Positions 7,993-16,650 of a DNA stretch of 64,000 bases are shown piece by piece. The notes under the pieces were generated by a model, which did no database searches, was not told the DNA's origin, and saw only the letters and a program-made list of their open reading frames with translations. The position numbers and the translations under genes were made by a program. The stretch comes from Caldicellulosiruptor hydrothermalis 108 (GTDB taxonomy: Bacteria > Bacillota > Thermoanaerobacteria > Caldicellulosiruptorales > Caldicellulosiruptoraceae): NCBI RefSeq assembly GCF_000166355.1, contig NC_014652.1, positions 2,206,928 to 2,270,927 on the forward strand, in the 5' to 3' direction. Position 1 is the stretch's first letter, and every line of letters starts with the position of its first letter.

Positions 7993-9339
7993 TTACTTTA
8001 CTGCCTGAGACTTCATTACAAAGTCACTATACGCTGTTGCACCATGTTCTGCAACGTCAAGACCTTCTATCTCTTCTTCTTCAGAAACTCTGAGTCCAAC
8101 TGTTATTTTGATGATTGCAAAGAGGATAAACGCTGTCACAGTGGTCCATACAAATGTTGATGCAACACCAGCAAGCTGAACCAAAAACTGCTTTATCCCT
8201 CCACCATAGAAAAGTCCGCCATCTAGAGCAAAAAGTCCGACCATCAGTGTTCCAAAAGCTCCACATACGCCATGCACAGAAATTGCACCAACTGGATCGT
8301 CTATCTTGAGTTTCTTGTCGATAAACTCAACAGCCACTACAACCAGTATACCTGCAAGCCCGCCTATTATTGCCGCACCCCATGGGTTGACAGACGCACA
8401 GCCTGCTGTAATTGCAACAAGACCAGCCAAAGCACCGTTTAGTGTCATACTAACGTCTGGTTTTTTGTACTTTAGCCATGTGTATATCATTGCTAAGTTT
8501 GCACCCATCGCAGCTGCCAGGTTGGTGTTGACAGCAATATCGCCAATCTTTTCATTCATACCAGATAAGGTTGAACCTGGGTTAAATCCAAACCAACCAA
8601 ACCACAATATAAACGTTCCAAGTGCTGCCAAGGTTATACTATGACCAGGTATAGCATTTACTTTACCATCTTTTGTGTATTTACCTATTCTTGGTCCAAG
8701 CAATGCAGCACCAATCAGAGCACACCAGCCACCAACAGAATGTACAACAGTTGAACCTGCAAAGTCGATAAATCCAAGTTTGCTCAGCCAACCGCCGCCC
8801 CATGCCCAGTGACCTACAACAGGATAGATGATAAACGAAATTACAGCACTGTAAATGCAATACGCAATAAACTTTGTTCTTTCAGCCATAGCACCTGAGA
8901 CAATTGTTGCAGCTGTTGCAGCAAACACTGTTTGAAACATCAAAAATGATGTAAGCGGAATAGATAGGCCCAAGTGTTTAAATGAATCATTCAGGAAAAA
9001 GCCAGATGTACCGATAAACCCACCTGCGTCTTTCCCAAACATGAATGCAAATCCAAATAGCCAGAATATCACAGAACCAATTGCAAAGTCCATTAAGTTT
9101 TTCATAACAATATTGCTCGCATTTTTTGCTCTGGTAAAGCCTGCTTCCACCATTGCAAATCCTGCTTGCATAAAGAACACCAAAAATGCTGTAACAAGAA
9201 CCCAGACATTATCAACGGCAGTTGCCACTTTATCAGGTGTAACCTGGTCTGCTTTTGCTATTGATGTAACAAGCAGCAAAGTTGCAATTGTTCCTACCGG
9301 GATTAAAAAGGCCTTGTAGTTTTTAATGAGTCTATTCAT
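7993..9339 (-). CDS. amtB: ammonium transporter Amt
   Basis: 448 residues with an N-terminal signal-like hydrophobic segment (residues ~10-30) followed by about eleven membrane segments. The Amt twin histidines appear in VVHSVGGWCAL and ISVHGVCGAFGT. Family motif FGWFGFNPGS is present. It moves ammonium across the cytoplasmic membrane and is usually gated by GlnK, encoded next. Transcription likely starts from the strong promoter at 9581-9609 and passes a terminator-like hairpin in the leader. Confidence 0.96.
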   Translation of the reverse strand: MNRLIKNYKAFLIPVGTIATLLLVTSIAKADQVTPDKVATAVDNVWVLVTAFLVFFMQAGFAMVEAGFTRAKNASNIVMKNLMDFAIGSVIFWLFGFAFMFGKDAGGFIGTSGFFLNDSFKHLGLSIPLTSFLMFQTVFAATAATIVSGAMAERTKFIAYCIYSAVISFIIYPVVGHWAWGGGWLSKLGFIDFAGSTVVHSVGGWCALIGAALLGPRIGKYTKDGKVNAIPGHSITLAALGTFILWFGWFGFNPGSTLSGMNEKIGDIAVNTNLAAAMGANLAMIYTWLKYKKPDVSMTLNGALAGLVAITAGCASVNPWGAAIIGGLAGILVVVAVEFIDKKLKIDDPVGAISVHGVCGAFGTLMVGLFALDGGLFYGGGIKQFLVQLAGVASTFVWTTVTAFILFAIIKITVGLRVSEEEEIEGLDVAEHGATAYSDFVMKSQAVK

Positions 9340-9511
9340 CTTTAAAAACCCTCCTTAAACCTAACTTTTTACTGATACAACTTTGTTCACTTGCCCTGCG
9401 CCCCCTTTTCAAAGTAAAGATTCTCTGGTATAATGAAAAAGCACACAATTTTTAAAAAGAGAAGATTGAAAAACCAAAGGCATGTGTGGAGACGGATAAA
9501 ATTGGGTAATT

Positions 9512-9553
9512 AAAAAAGGCAAAGGCAACCTTCTGAAAGGCGCCTTTGCCTTT
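9512..9553 (-). terminator. terminator-like hairpin in the amtB leader (possible attenuator)
   Basis: On the reverse strand GGCAAAGGC...GCCTTTGCC forms a strong stem with an inner CCTT/AAGG hairpin and is followed by six T residues. It lies about 30-70 nt after the promoter at 9581-9609 and about 170 nt before the amtB start. As drawn it would stop most transcripts before amtB, which suggests regulated readthrough. It can also form on the other strand, but no rightward gene ends here. Confidence 0.6.
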
Positions 9554-9580
9554 CTTTCTTTATTCTCTTTGTTTACTCTC

Positions 9581-9609
9581 ATTATATTCTTCATTTTGCA
9601 ATTTGTCAA
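9581..9609 (-). promoter_or_regulatory. amtB promoter, consensus sigma-A type
   Basis: On the reverse strand TTGACA (9604-9609) and TATAAT (9581-9586) are separated by exactly 17 bp, a perfect consensus. The next gene in that direction is amtB. Confidence 0.8.
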
Positions 9610-9846
9610 TACCAAAATTGCATTTTATTTTATATAAAGTTTTTAAGGTAATTTATAATTGTTTTAGATATAGTATATAAAAAGTAATATATATTTGTAT
9701 AATTTGTGTTTCGTTAATTAAATCTTACAATACCTTATTAGTCAATTATCGCCTGATAATAAATTTGCAAGATATAATCTCACATAAACTTTTTAGATTC
9801 AAATTAAATCAAGTTAAATTTGAGCTAATTAAATTATTTTTTATGG
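9610..9846. other. AT-rich intergenic DNA upstream of the amtB promoter
   Basis: Very AT-rich, without an open frame that looks real. It ends at the target duplication of IS copy 2. I see nothing else I can support here. Confidence 0.5.
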
Positions 9847-9864
9847 TTATATGTTATAATGGTA
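9847..9864. repeat. target-site duplication, left of IS copy 2
   Basis: TTATATGTTATAATGGTA precedes the IS end TAGGCG and recurs at 11697-11714 after the other end. At 18 bp it is longer than the 11-bp duplication of copy 1. It contains TATAAT. Confidence 0.8.
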
Positions 9865-11696
9865 TAGGCGTTTGCAAAATAGGTGGTGATTGAAGGTAAA
9901 AGGCACCAATACTAACATGAAATACAATCAAGATACAAAAAGAAAAGAGAAGTGAAAACCAAATATTATCAATACCAGCAAAAATAATCAGCAACAAACA
10001 TATGACAAAAATTAACAACTTCAAAAAAGACAATAATATCCTAAGCCTTCTTAACTCCTTGTTTTAGAAGGTTAAGTAAAAACAAAACCAGAAATTTTTT
10101 GTAAGAAATAGATTTAAAAAATAGTAGTATTAAGCGATAAGTTTTTTGAGCTTGTTAAGTTTTTTGATAGTCAATTTAGAGCAATAGAGTTTGATATTGT
10201 GAGCGAGAATAAACAAGAGCGAGAAAGTAATGGCAGATAGCAAGAAATCAGAGAAAATAGAAATATGGTCATAAGTAGAGATAGTATCAGAGCCCATGTA
10301 GGATTTCAGGTGGTAAATAGTCTGCTCTACAGCGACACGTTTTTTGTAGAGGTCAAAAAACTCTTGTGAATTTCTGTTGATACCTGGGAAAGAGCGAAAG
10401 TTATCTGGGTATGTATAGAACATTCTACCCGATTTAGAGGTAGTACAAGGCTGAGGGCAAGAGCAGATGCGTTTGCCATCTTTGTATTGTGACATAGGGC
10501 AAGTCCATTTAAGGCGCAAAGAGCGATTTTTACCCTGACATTTGCCTTCGGGTTTAAAAGGTTTGTTGAACTTTTTGCAGATAGGGATACCATCTTCAGA
10601 AATAACGATATTGGGGTCTGATGTAGGTGTAGTATTTTTAGAAGCTCTTGTATTTAGTGGAATAACGATTTTGGAGAAGTTAAAGGTATTTTTTAAAGTG
10701 GAGTATATGTTGTGGGAATCCAAAGCACTGTCGGCGATGAAAGTGGAGAAATTTTTGGGGATATAAGAGAATAAAGTTTCGAGCGAAGGAATTAAACCTT
10801 TAGAGTCGGAGATAGCTTTTGCTTCTTGTGGGTCAGAGGAAGGGGAATCATAGTTAAACAGAGGTACTAAAGCTAAAGGGATACCGAGAGCGTTGGTAAT
10901 GACTGCAAATTTTAAAGCCCAGCAGAAATGGCCATTTACAAACATAAGACGGATGTTAGAATTAGCGTTAGCAGTTTTAGGCAAAGAAGAATAAACGAGA
11001 GAGTAGACTTTTTCAGAGGGAAGTTCAGGGTTAGCTTTTGAGGTATTTTTCAGCAGTAGATGAATGAATTTAGGATTGTTTTCACGAACCTTTGGGACAA
11101 TACCTGTTGTGTCGAAGATTAAGATTGAAGAATCTTGAGGGCATTGTTGGATGGAAATATTATGTGCATGGATAGAGATATTTTGAAAAAGTTTATGGAT
11201 TTCACTTGCAAATATTTTTCTAAAGCGAGAGAGAGTAGAGATAGAAGGGACATTGCCATGAAGATTACAAAATGAGCGAAGTTCGAATGAGTTGAGTAAG
11301 ACAGCACGAAGCTGAGTTAAAGTATTGAGTTTGAGCAATTTTTGGACGAGGAAGCAACAAAGCATAGATTCTAAAGAGAAGTATCTATGCTTACCGAAAT
11401 ATTTGTAGTAGGCATTGTAGAAAGAAGAAGGTATATAATGTGACAAGTCAATGAATTTATTGAACAAGCCCAAGAGGCTTTCAGGCTTGTAGAGAGCCGA
11501 AGCCTTTAGGTGGGAGAATAGGTCTATGAAAGAAAGTTGTTTAGGTTTGGTGTTGAACATTTTGGAACCCTCCTCATAGTAGAAAATTTGTTTTATATAA
11601 TCATATTTTACTACAATTATGAGGAGGGTGACCAGTCTTTTTTGATTCTATGTAAAGCTTGATAACGCTCATCTTGAGCGTTTTTGCAAAAGGCTA
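9865..11696 (-). mobile_element. DDE insertion sequence, copy 2 (inverted relative to copy 1)
   Basis: Same element as 1848-3678 on the opposite strand, 1832 bp, with the same inverted repeats and the same encoded protein. It is flanked by its own perfect 18-bp direct repeat, so it is a separate insertion and not the second end of a composite transposon. It separates the amtB region from the nucleotidyltransferase gene at 11746. Confidence 0.9.
10130..11560 (-). CDS. DDE transposase of IS copy 2
   Basis: 476 residues, identical in amino-acid sequence to the transposase at 1983-3413. Candidate catalytic residues D150, D277 and E412 and the cysteine cluster at 341-372 are all retained. Both copies are therefore potentially active. 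Confidence 0.88.
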   Translation of the reverse strand: MFNTKPKQLSFIDLFSHLKASALYKPESLLGLFNKFIDLSHYIPSSFYNAYYKYFGKHRYFSLESMLCCFLVQKLLKLNTLTQLRAVLLNSFELRSFCNLHGNVPSISTLSRFRKIFASEIHKLFQNISIHAHNISIQQCPQDSSILIFDTTGIVPKVRENNPKFIHLLLKNTSKANPELPSEKVYSLVYSSLPKTANANSNIRLMFVNGHFCWALKFAVITNALGIPLALVPLFNYDSPSSDPQEAKAISDSKGLIPSLETLFSYIPKNFSTFIADSALDSHNIYSTLKNTFNFSKIVIPLNTRASKNTTPTSDPNIVISEDGIPICKKFNKPFKPEGKCQGKNRSLRLKWTCPMSQYKDGKRICSCPQPCTTSKSGRMFYTYPDNFRSFPGINRNSQEFFDLYKKRVAVEQTIYHLKSYMGSDTISTYDHISIFSDFLLSAITFSLLFILAHNIKLYCSKLTIKKLNKLKKLIA

Positions 11697-11714
11697 TTAT
11701 ATGTTATAATGGTA
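11697..11714. repeat. target-site duplication, right of IS copy 2
   Basis: Exact second copy of the 18-bp sequence at 9847-9864. It leaves a TATAAT box 15-16 bp from TTGCAA/TTTGCA inside the IS end, which may form a hybrid promoter for the gene at 11746. Confidence 0.8.
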
Positions 11715-11745
11715 AATAAAGAGGAAAATAAAAAAGGAGTCAGCT

Positions 11746-12459
11746 ATGATGGATATGGAAGTATTAGACTCAGTAGGATATGAAATATGTAGAAATATCG
11801 CTAAAAGCAATTTGTCAAAAAAATTCTATCTTGCAGGAGGTACTGCATTGGCATTGCAACTTCGCCATAGAAAGTCATATGATTTAGATTTTTTTCAAAA
11901 AGAAGTTAGCGAAAAAATAGAATTTGAATATATTTACAATGTCTTAACTCAGTTTTTCTCTAAAAGAGATGTAAATATCGTTGTAAAGCAAGTTGACCAA
12001 ATGACTTCTACTATATGTGGAGTAAAGGTAAGTTTCATTGCATATCCTTTCCCTTTGATTGAACCATTAGTCCAAGGTGATAAAATAGACATTCGTTTAA
12101 AAGGAATCAATTTAGCATCTCCAAAGGAAATAGCTTTGATGAAAGCGTATACCATCGGTAGACGACCAACATATAGAGATTATATTGACTTGTATTTTTT
12201 ACTCAAAAAAGGTATTGTTAATTTAGAGTATATTTTAGAGAAAGCACCCCAGAAATTTGTAATAGAAGGTGAATCAGTTTTTTCAAAGAAATTGTTCTTA
12301 GAACAACTTATGTATACAGAAGATATAATTGATAAAGAAACAGCATTAATCTCTGTAATAGGTGAAGCACCAAAAGTAGGTGAAATAGAAAGGTTTTTAA
12401 CTCAGCAAGCTAAAATAGCAATTGAAAAGTATATAAAGAAAAGAGGTATGCTACCATGA
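11746..12459 (+). CDS. AbiEii-like nucleotidyltransferase (putative toxin)
   Basis: 237 residues. The N-terminal motif YLAGGTALALQLRHRKSYDLDFF (positions ~28-50) has the GG(S/T)xxxxx and DxDF signature of the nucleotidyltransferase AbiEii/DUF1814 family, and TYRDYIDLYFLL (~145-157) matches the later family motif. AbiEii-type proteins are toxins of abortive-infection or toxin-antitoxin systems that modify nucleic acids. AAGGAG precedes the ATG. Its stop overlaps the start of the next gene (ATGA), so the two are coupled. IS copy 2 lies immediately upstream and separates it from its earlier promoter context. A non-toxic housekeeping role cannot be excluded. Confidence 0.8.
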   Translation: MMDMEVLDSVGYEICRNIAKSNLSKKFYLAGGTALALQLRHRKSYDLDFFQKEVSEKIEFEYIYNVLTQFFSKRDVNIVVKQVDQMTSTICGVKVSFIAYPFPLIEPLVQGDKIDIRLKGINLASPKEIALMKAYTIGRRPTYRDYIDLYFLLKKGIVNLEYILEKAPQKFVIEGESVFSKKLFLEQLMYTEDIIDKETALISVIGEAPKVGEIERFLTQQAKIAIEKYIKKRGMLP

Positions 12460-12785
12460 AACTTCCAGAGGATTTTAAAATCTTATTCAAAAATTATAAC
12501 TTTGAAATGTTAGATACAGAAAAACACAAAGAATTAATAATAAAGACAGTATTAGCAAATGGCAATTGGGAACATATTGAAAAACTTTTTACTTTTTATA
12601 GCTCCAACGAAATAAAAGATGTATTCTTAAAAGACTTCTATGGAGCTAGAGAACTTCCTATACCTACAATTTATCTTTGGGGAAGTATATTTCTTGATGA
12701 AAAAGAGTATTGGGAATATAGAAATATGAGAAGTAAGATGAACTTGGTAGAAAAATGGAAACAGACAAGAAAGATACACAAGTAA
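12456..12785 (+). CDS. small partner of the AbiEii-like protein (putative antitoxin)
   Basis: 109 residues, soluble, no signal peptide. It begins MKLPEDFKILFKNY and contains YGARELPIPTIYLWG. It resembles small uncharacterised proteins (DUF6922-like) that accompany nucleotidyltransferase genes; this is from memory of the family, not from a search. The 4-bp overlap with the upstream gene argues for a two-gene module. The order is toxin-like first, partner second, unlike classical abiEi-abiEii. Role as antitoxin is inferred from context only. Confidence 0.6.
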   Translation: MKLPEDFKILFKNYNFEMLDTEKHKELIIKTVLANGNWEHIEKLFTFYSSNEIKDVFLKDFYGARELPIPTIYLWGSIFLDEKEYWEYRNMRSKMNLVEKWKQTRKIHK

Positions 12786-12820
12786 AAAGCCAGCCCAACT
12801 TTTTAGGACTGGCTCTTTTC
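12786..12820. terminator. bidirectional terminator
   Basis: AGCCAGCC and GGACTGGCT form a stem with A-rich sequence before and CTTTT after. It can end both the rightward toxin-like pair and the leftward gene at 12837. Confidence 0.75.
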
Positions 12821-12836
12821 AAATGCTTGAGAAAAA

Positions 12837-14234
12837 CTATTTTACCCTGCTTTCATGCATCTTGAAAAGCTCTGGCATGACTTCTCGAACAACCATTTCA
12901 AGCTCATCGTCTCCAATAACAGTTGTTCTTCCATTTTCGTACTCCTTGTCAACCCACTCTTTGATTTTAGCAACTCTTGGGTCGCGCTTGTCAATCTTCT
13001 TGTCACCTTCAAGCCTGAAATATGTGTTAATCCATGCAGCGATACCTGCAAGCCCAGAGTGTGCATCAACTGCAATGACAATTGGCCTGTTTAAAATCTT
13101 CTTTGTATCAAAGATGTTGTAGATCTCCTCATCCTTTAAAATACCGTCAGCATGAATTCCTGCTCTTGTTGCATTAAATGCTCTGCCAACAAACGGCGTT
13201 CTTGGTGGAATCTCATAGTCAAGCTCTTTTTCAAAGTAATCTGCAATCTCAGTGATTACCTCAAGCCTCATATTCTTTGTTGTACCTCTAAGCTGGGCAT
13301 ATTCAATTACCATAGCCTCTAAGGGTGTATTACCAGTCCTCTCACCAATACCCAAGAGCGAACAGTTGACTGCAGATGCACCGTAAAGCCATGCAGTACC
13401 AGAGTTAACAACAGCCTTGTAAAAATCGTTGTGACCATGCCACTCAAGCCACTCAGACGGCACCTCTGCATAGTGTCTAAGCCCGTAAATTATTCCCTGG
13501 ACACTTCTTGGCAGAGCAACTCCCGGGTAAGACACACCAAGCCCGAGGGTATCGCATGCTCTTATCTTGACCGGCATATTTGCTTGGCGCGCAAGTTTCA
13601 TAAGTTCATTTGCAAACGGAACAACAAAGCCGTAAAAGTCTGCTCTTGTGATGTCCTCAAAATGGCAGCGCGGAATAATTCCATGTTCAAGAGCGGCTTC
13701 AACAATAGAAAGATACATTTCCATTGCCTGTTTTCTTGTCATGTTGAGCTTTTTAAATATATGATAGTCAGAGCATGATACCAAAATTCCTGTCTCTTTG
13801 ATGCCCATCTCTTTCACAAGTTGAAAATCCTCTTTTCTTGCTCTTATCCATGAGGTAACCTCTGGATACTTATAACCTCTTTCCATGCATTTAATAACAG
13901 CTTCTCTATCTTTTTTTGAATATAGAAAAAACTCTGTCTGACGGATCACGCCAGAGTCGTTGTCAAGTTCGTGGAGATAATCAAAAAGCCTTACAATCTG
14001 TTCAACTGTATAAGGAGACCTTGCTTGCTGACCATCTCTGAATGTTGTATCTGTTATCCATATCTCATCAGGCACAAACATAGGGACATGCCTGTGGTTG
14101 AAGGCTATCTTGGGTATCTCTGTGTACGGGAAAATCTCTCTATAGAGGTTCGGCTCTGGAACATCCTGGAGTGTATATTTATACGCTGCCTGCTCAATCA
14201 GGTTTGTCTTGGGATTAAATTCTACTCTTGCCAC
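12837..14234 (-). CDS. homocitrate synthase / Re-citrate synthase-like enzyme
   Basis: 465 residues of the HMGL-like acyl-CoA/2-oxoacid condensing family. DTTFRDGQQARS begins near residue 62 and WHGHND gives the metal-binding HxH. A long N-terminal extension of about 60 residues and the absence of a C-terminal LeuA-type allosteric domain fit the clostridial Re-citrate synthase subgroup, annotated elsewhere as homocitrate synthase. It could supply citrate for glutamate synthesis, or homocitrate for FeMo-cofactor given the nif genes nearby. Starts at GTG behind GGAGGG. A palindrome lies just upstream at 14251-14270. Confidence 0.75.
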   Translation of the reverse strand: MARVEFNPKTNLIEQAAYKYTLQDVPEPNLYREIFPYTEIPKIAFNHRHVPMFVPDEIWITDTTFRDGQQARSPYTVEQIVRLFDYLHELDNDSGVIRQTEFFLYSKKDREAVIKCMERGYKYPEVTSWIRARKEDFQLVKEMGIKETGILVSCSDYHIFKKLNMTRKQAMEMYLSIVEAALEHGIIPRCHFEDITRADFYGFVVPFANELMKLARQANMPVKIRACDTLGLGVSYPGVALPRSVQGIIYGLRHYAEVPSEWLEWHGHNDFYKAVVNSGTAWLYGASAVNCSLLGIGERTGNTPLEAMVIEYAQLRGTTKNMRLEVITEIADYFEKELDYEIPPRTPFVGRAFNATRAGIHADGILKDEEIYNIFDTKKILNRPIVIAVDAHSGLAGIAAWINTYFRLEGDKKIDKRDPRVAKIKEWVDKEYENGRTTVIGDDELEMVVREVMPELFKMHESRVK

Positions 14235-14250
14235 TTAAACTTCCCTCCAC

Positions 14251-14270
14251 ATTGTATATATGTATACAAT
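14251..14270. promoter_or_regulatory. candidate operator (palindrome) upstream of the citrate/homocitrate synthase gene
   Basis: ATTGTATATATGTATACAAT has perfect 8-bp arms (ATTGTATA / TATACAAT) around TATG. It lies 17 bp upstream of the GTG start, suited to repression. The cognate regulator is unknown. Confidence 0.5.
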
Positions 14271-14411
14271 CAAGTGTTATGAGATATATTATATTCTACT
14301 TTTGCATTTTTGACAATAGGACATTGCAAATTGTTCTTTTGCGCAAGTGTATATTTTAAGATATTGAGCGAAATTTTGCAAGATGGGAATTTGAAATCTT
14401 CATAAATGAGA

Positions 14412-15650
14412 CTATTTTCCTGAACCTTCTTCAATAGCTTCCTCATCATAAAGAATCTTTTCAGGGTCTTTTTCTGAAGAGAGGACCTCAACACTTTTGA
14501 GCTTTCTTTCTATGGTTCTTGTCTTTCTTGTTGCAGTTTCAATTGTATCCTGTGCCTCAGAAAGCTTCTTTTTAACCTTTTCAAGAATCTCAGCAAACCT
14601 TGAAAACTCAGTCTTGACCGCAGATAAAAGCTCCCAAACCTCGCTTGTTCTCTTTTCAATGGCAAGGGCTTTAAATCCAAGCGAAATGGTGTTGAGCATT
14701 GCAACAACTGTTGTGGGTCCCGCAATGATTACCTTGTATTCCCTTTGCACAGACTCAAACAGCCCGGGTATCCTCAAAACCTCTGCATAAAGTCCTTCAG
14801 AAGGCAAAAACATGATAGCAAAATCTGTTGTTTTTGGCGGGTCTATGTACTTTTCCTTTATAGTCTTTGCATTTTGCCTTATACTATTTTCAAGCTCCTT
14901 TGAAAATCTTGCAACTTCTTCTGCCTCCGCTTTCTCCTGCGCCTCAATAAGCCGCTGATAACTTTCTATGGGGAATTTAGAGTCTATTGGAAGGTATATA
15001 AATTCATTATCTTTTGAATATTTAGAAGGAATCTTTATTGCAAACTCAACTTGCTCTTGAGTGTGCGGTTTTATCCTGACATTTCTTTCGTACTGGGAAG
15101 AATCCAAAATCTGGTCTATGATATTGCCAAGCTGAATCTCCCCAAGAGTGCCTCTAACTTTTACATTGCTCAAAATCTTTTTGAGATCTCCCACACTTCC
15201 GGCAAGTGCCTGCATCTCACCAAGGCCTCTATGAACAAGCTCAAGCCGCTCTGATACAAGCTTGAAAGACTGCGAAAGTTTTGTCTCTAATGTGCTTTGT
15301 AGCTGGCTGTCAACAGTCTCTCGTATTTTCTCAAGCTTGCTATCTATCTCTTTTCGGATACTGTCAAGCCTCTCCTGACTTGATGATGTAAAATTTATTA
15401 TCTGATTGGATAGATCTGAAAATCTTGTCATTAAAATGCTGCCAAATGAGCTTATCATACTTTGCGTTTCATTTTTATTCTGAGAAAATTGCTGTGAGAT
15501 AGAATTTTGAATTTGTTCAAGTTCTTTTTCAATCTCTAACAGTTTATTTTGAGTATCCAAAGAAGAATTTATATTATTTTTAAGCCTTATTAACAAAATC
15601 AAGTTTGATATGACAAGAACGATAATAACAATTAGCAAAACTACTTCCAA
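14412..15650 (-). CDS. rmuC: RmuC-family DNA recombination protein
   Basis: 412 residues. An N-terminal membrane anchor (residues 1-22, VVLLIVIIVLVISNLILLI) is followed by a long coiled-coil region (~30-150) and the RmuC domain (~150-370), with GTLGEIQLGNI, YLPIDSKFPIESYQRL and DFAIMFLPSEGLYAEV. RmuC proteins are nuclease-fold proteins thought to limit genome rearrangements at inverted repeats. It is transcribed leftward after ricT with a 100-bp gap. Confidence 0.9.
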   Translation of the reverse strand: MEVVLLIVIIVLVISNLILLIRLKNNINSSLDTQNKLLEIEKELEQIQNSISQQFSQNKNETQSMISSFGSILMTRFSDLSNQIINFTSSSQERLDSIRKEIDSKLEKIRETVDSQLQSTLETKLSQSFKLVSERLELVHRGLGEMQALAGSVGDLKKILSNVKVRGTLGEIQLGNIIDQILDSSQYERNVRIKPHTQEQVEFAIKIPSKYSKDNEFIYLPIDSKFPIESYQRLIEAQEKAEAEEVARFSKELENSIRQNAKTIKEKYIDPPKTTDFAIMFLPSEGLYAEVLRIPGLFESVQREYKVIIAGPTTVVAMLNTISLGFKALAIEKRTSEVWELLSAVKTEFSRFAEILEKVKKKLSEAQDTIETATRKTRTIERKLKSVEVLSSEKDPEKILYDEEAIEEGSGK

Positions 15651-15755
15651 TCTTTATCACCTCTGTACAAGAAAAAGAATCTTAAAATTTAAAAAACGGG
15701 CTGCTTTTATGTTAACTTTTTAGCAGCCCTTTTGCATTTAATGCTTGGTCTTTTT

Positions 15756-16643
15756 TTATTCTTCTAAATCCAAAAGCTCTTTTATCTCGTCGTCATCAAG
15801 TGCAACAACCGGCTGTTGAATCTTCTTGGTGTCTTTTAGAATCTCAAACTCACCAACAGAGTATTCTTTTACCTCTACATTTTGCATCTCATCTTCAAAT
15901 CTGACCTTTATCTTTTCTTTTAAGACGCTTACCTCAACAACTTCACCTATACCATCGGCTGTTTTTACAATTGCACCTATCCCTGGAAGTTTGAGCATTG
16001 CCTCCTCATAGAATTTTTGCTCGTATGTCAAGCAGCACATGAGCCTTCCGCAAAGGCCGGATATCTTTGCAGGGTTTAAAACAAGCCCCTGCTGTTTTGC
16101 CATCTTTATTGAAATTGGTACAAACTCACAAAGATGCACTGCACAGCAAACCTCACGTCCGCACGGACCCAAACCACCACGGAACTTTGTATCGTCTCTG
16201 ACACCTATTTGTCTTAGCTCAATCCTTGTTCTGAAAACTGCTGCAAGGTCTTTTACAAGTTCTCTGAAATCAACCCTTCCTTCTGCTGTGAAATAGAAAA
16301 GAAGCTTGTTGTTGTCAAATGTATATTCGGCATGTAAAAGTTTCATAGGAAGCCCATGCTTTTGTACTTTTTCCTTGCAAATCTCAAGTGCTTTTGCTGC
16401 CTTTTCCATGTTCTCTTGAGCTTTTTTGTAATCCTCTTCTGTTGCCTTTCTTACAACCTTTTTGAGAGGCTGGACTATCTCTTCGTCCGGCACCTCTCTT
16501 TTTTCTATCATAACTTTTCCCATCTCGATCCCGCGGACTGTCTCAACAATGACGTCATCTCCGGCTTTTAAATCTATGTTATTCGGGTCAAACCAGTATA
16601 TCTTCCCTGCTTTTTTGAATCTAACTCCAACAACTTCTGCCAT
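15756..16643 (-). CDS. ricT: PSP1-domain protein RicT (YaaT)
   Basis: 295 residues. The PSP1 domain holds the cysteine-rich signature PCGREVCCAVHLC and GLCGRLMCCLTYE (residues ~160-215), which in RicT helps bind iron-sulfur clusters in the RicAFT complex. That complex stimulates RNase Y-dependent mRNA processing and phosphorelay in Bacillus. It follows holB by 7 bp, as in the B. subtilis holB-yaaT pair. Confidence 0.92.
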   Translation of the reverse strand: MAEVVGVRFKKAGKIYWFDPNNIDLKAGDDVIVETVRGIEMGKVMIEKREVPDEEIVQPLKKVVRKATEEDYKKAQENMEKAAKALEICKEKVQKHGLPMKLLHAEYTFDNNKLLFYFTAEGRVDFRELVKDLAAVFRTRIELRQIGVRDDTKFRGGLGPCGREVCCAVHLCEFVPISIKMAKQQGLVLNPAKISGLCGRLMCCLTYEQKFYEEAMLKLPGIGAIVKTADGIGEVVEVSVLKEKIKVRFEDEMQNVEVKEYSVGEFEILKDTKKIQQPVVALDDDEIKELLDLEE

Positions 16644-16650
16644 CTTTCTT

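Noticed and set aside
9409-9615. Leftward 68-codon open frame upstream of amtB
   Set aside because: It covers the promoter and terminator hairpin of the amtB leader, has no ribosome site and no recognisable protein features.
14270-14494. Leftward 74-codon open frame after rmuC
   Set aside because: Overlaps the rmuC 3' end in another frame; composition and lack of a ribosome site argue against a gene.
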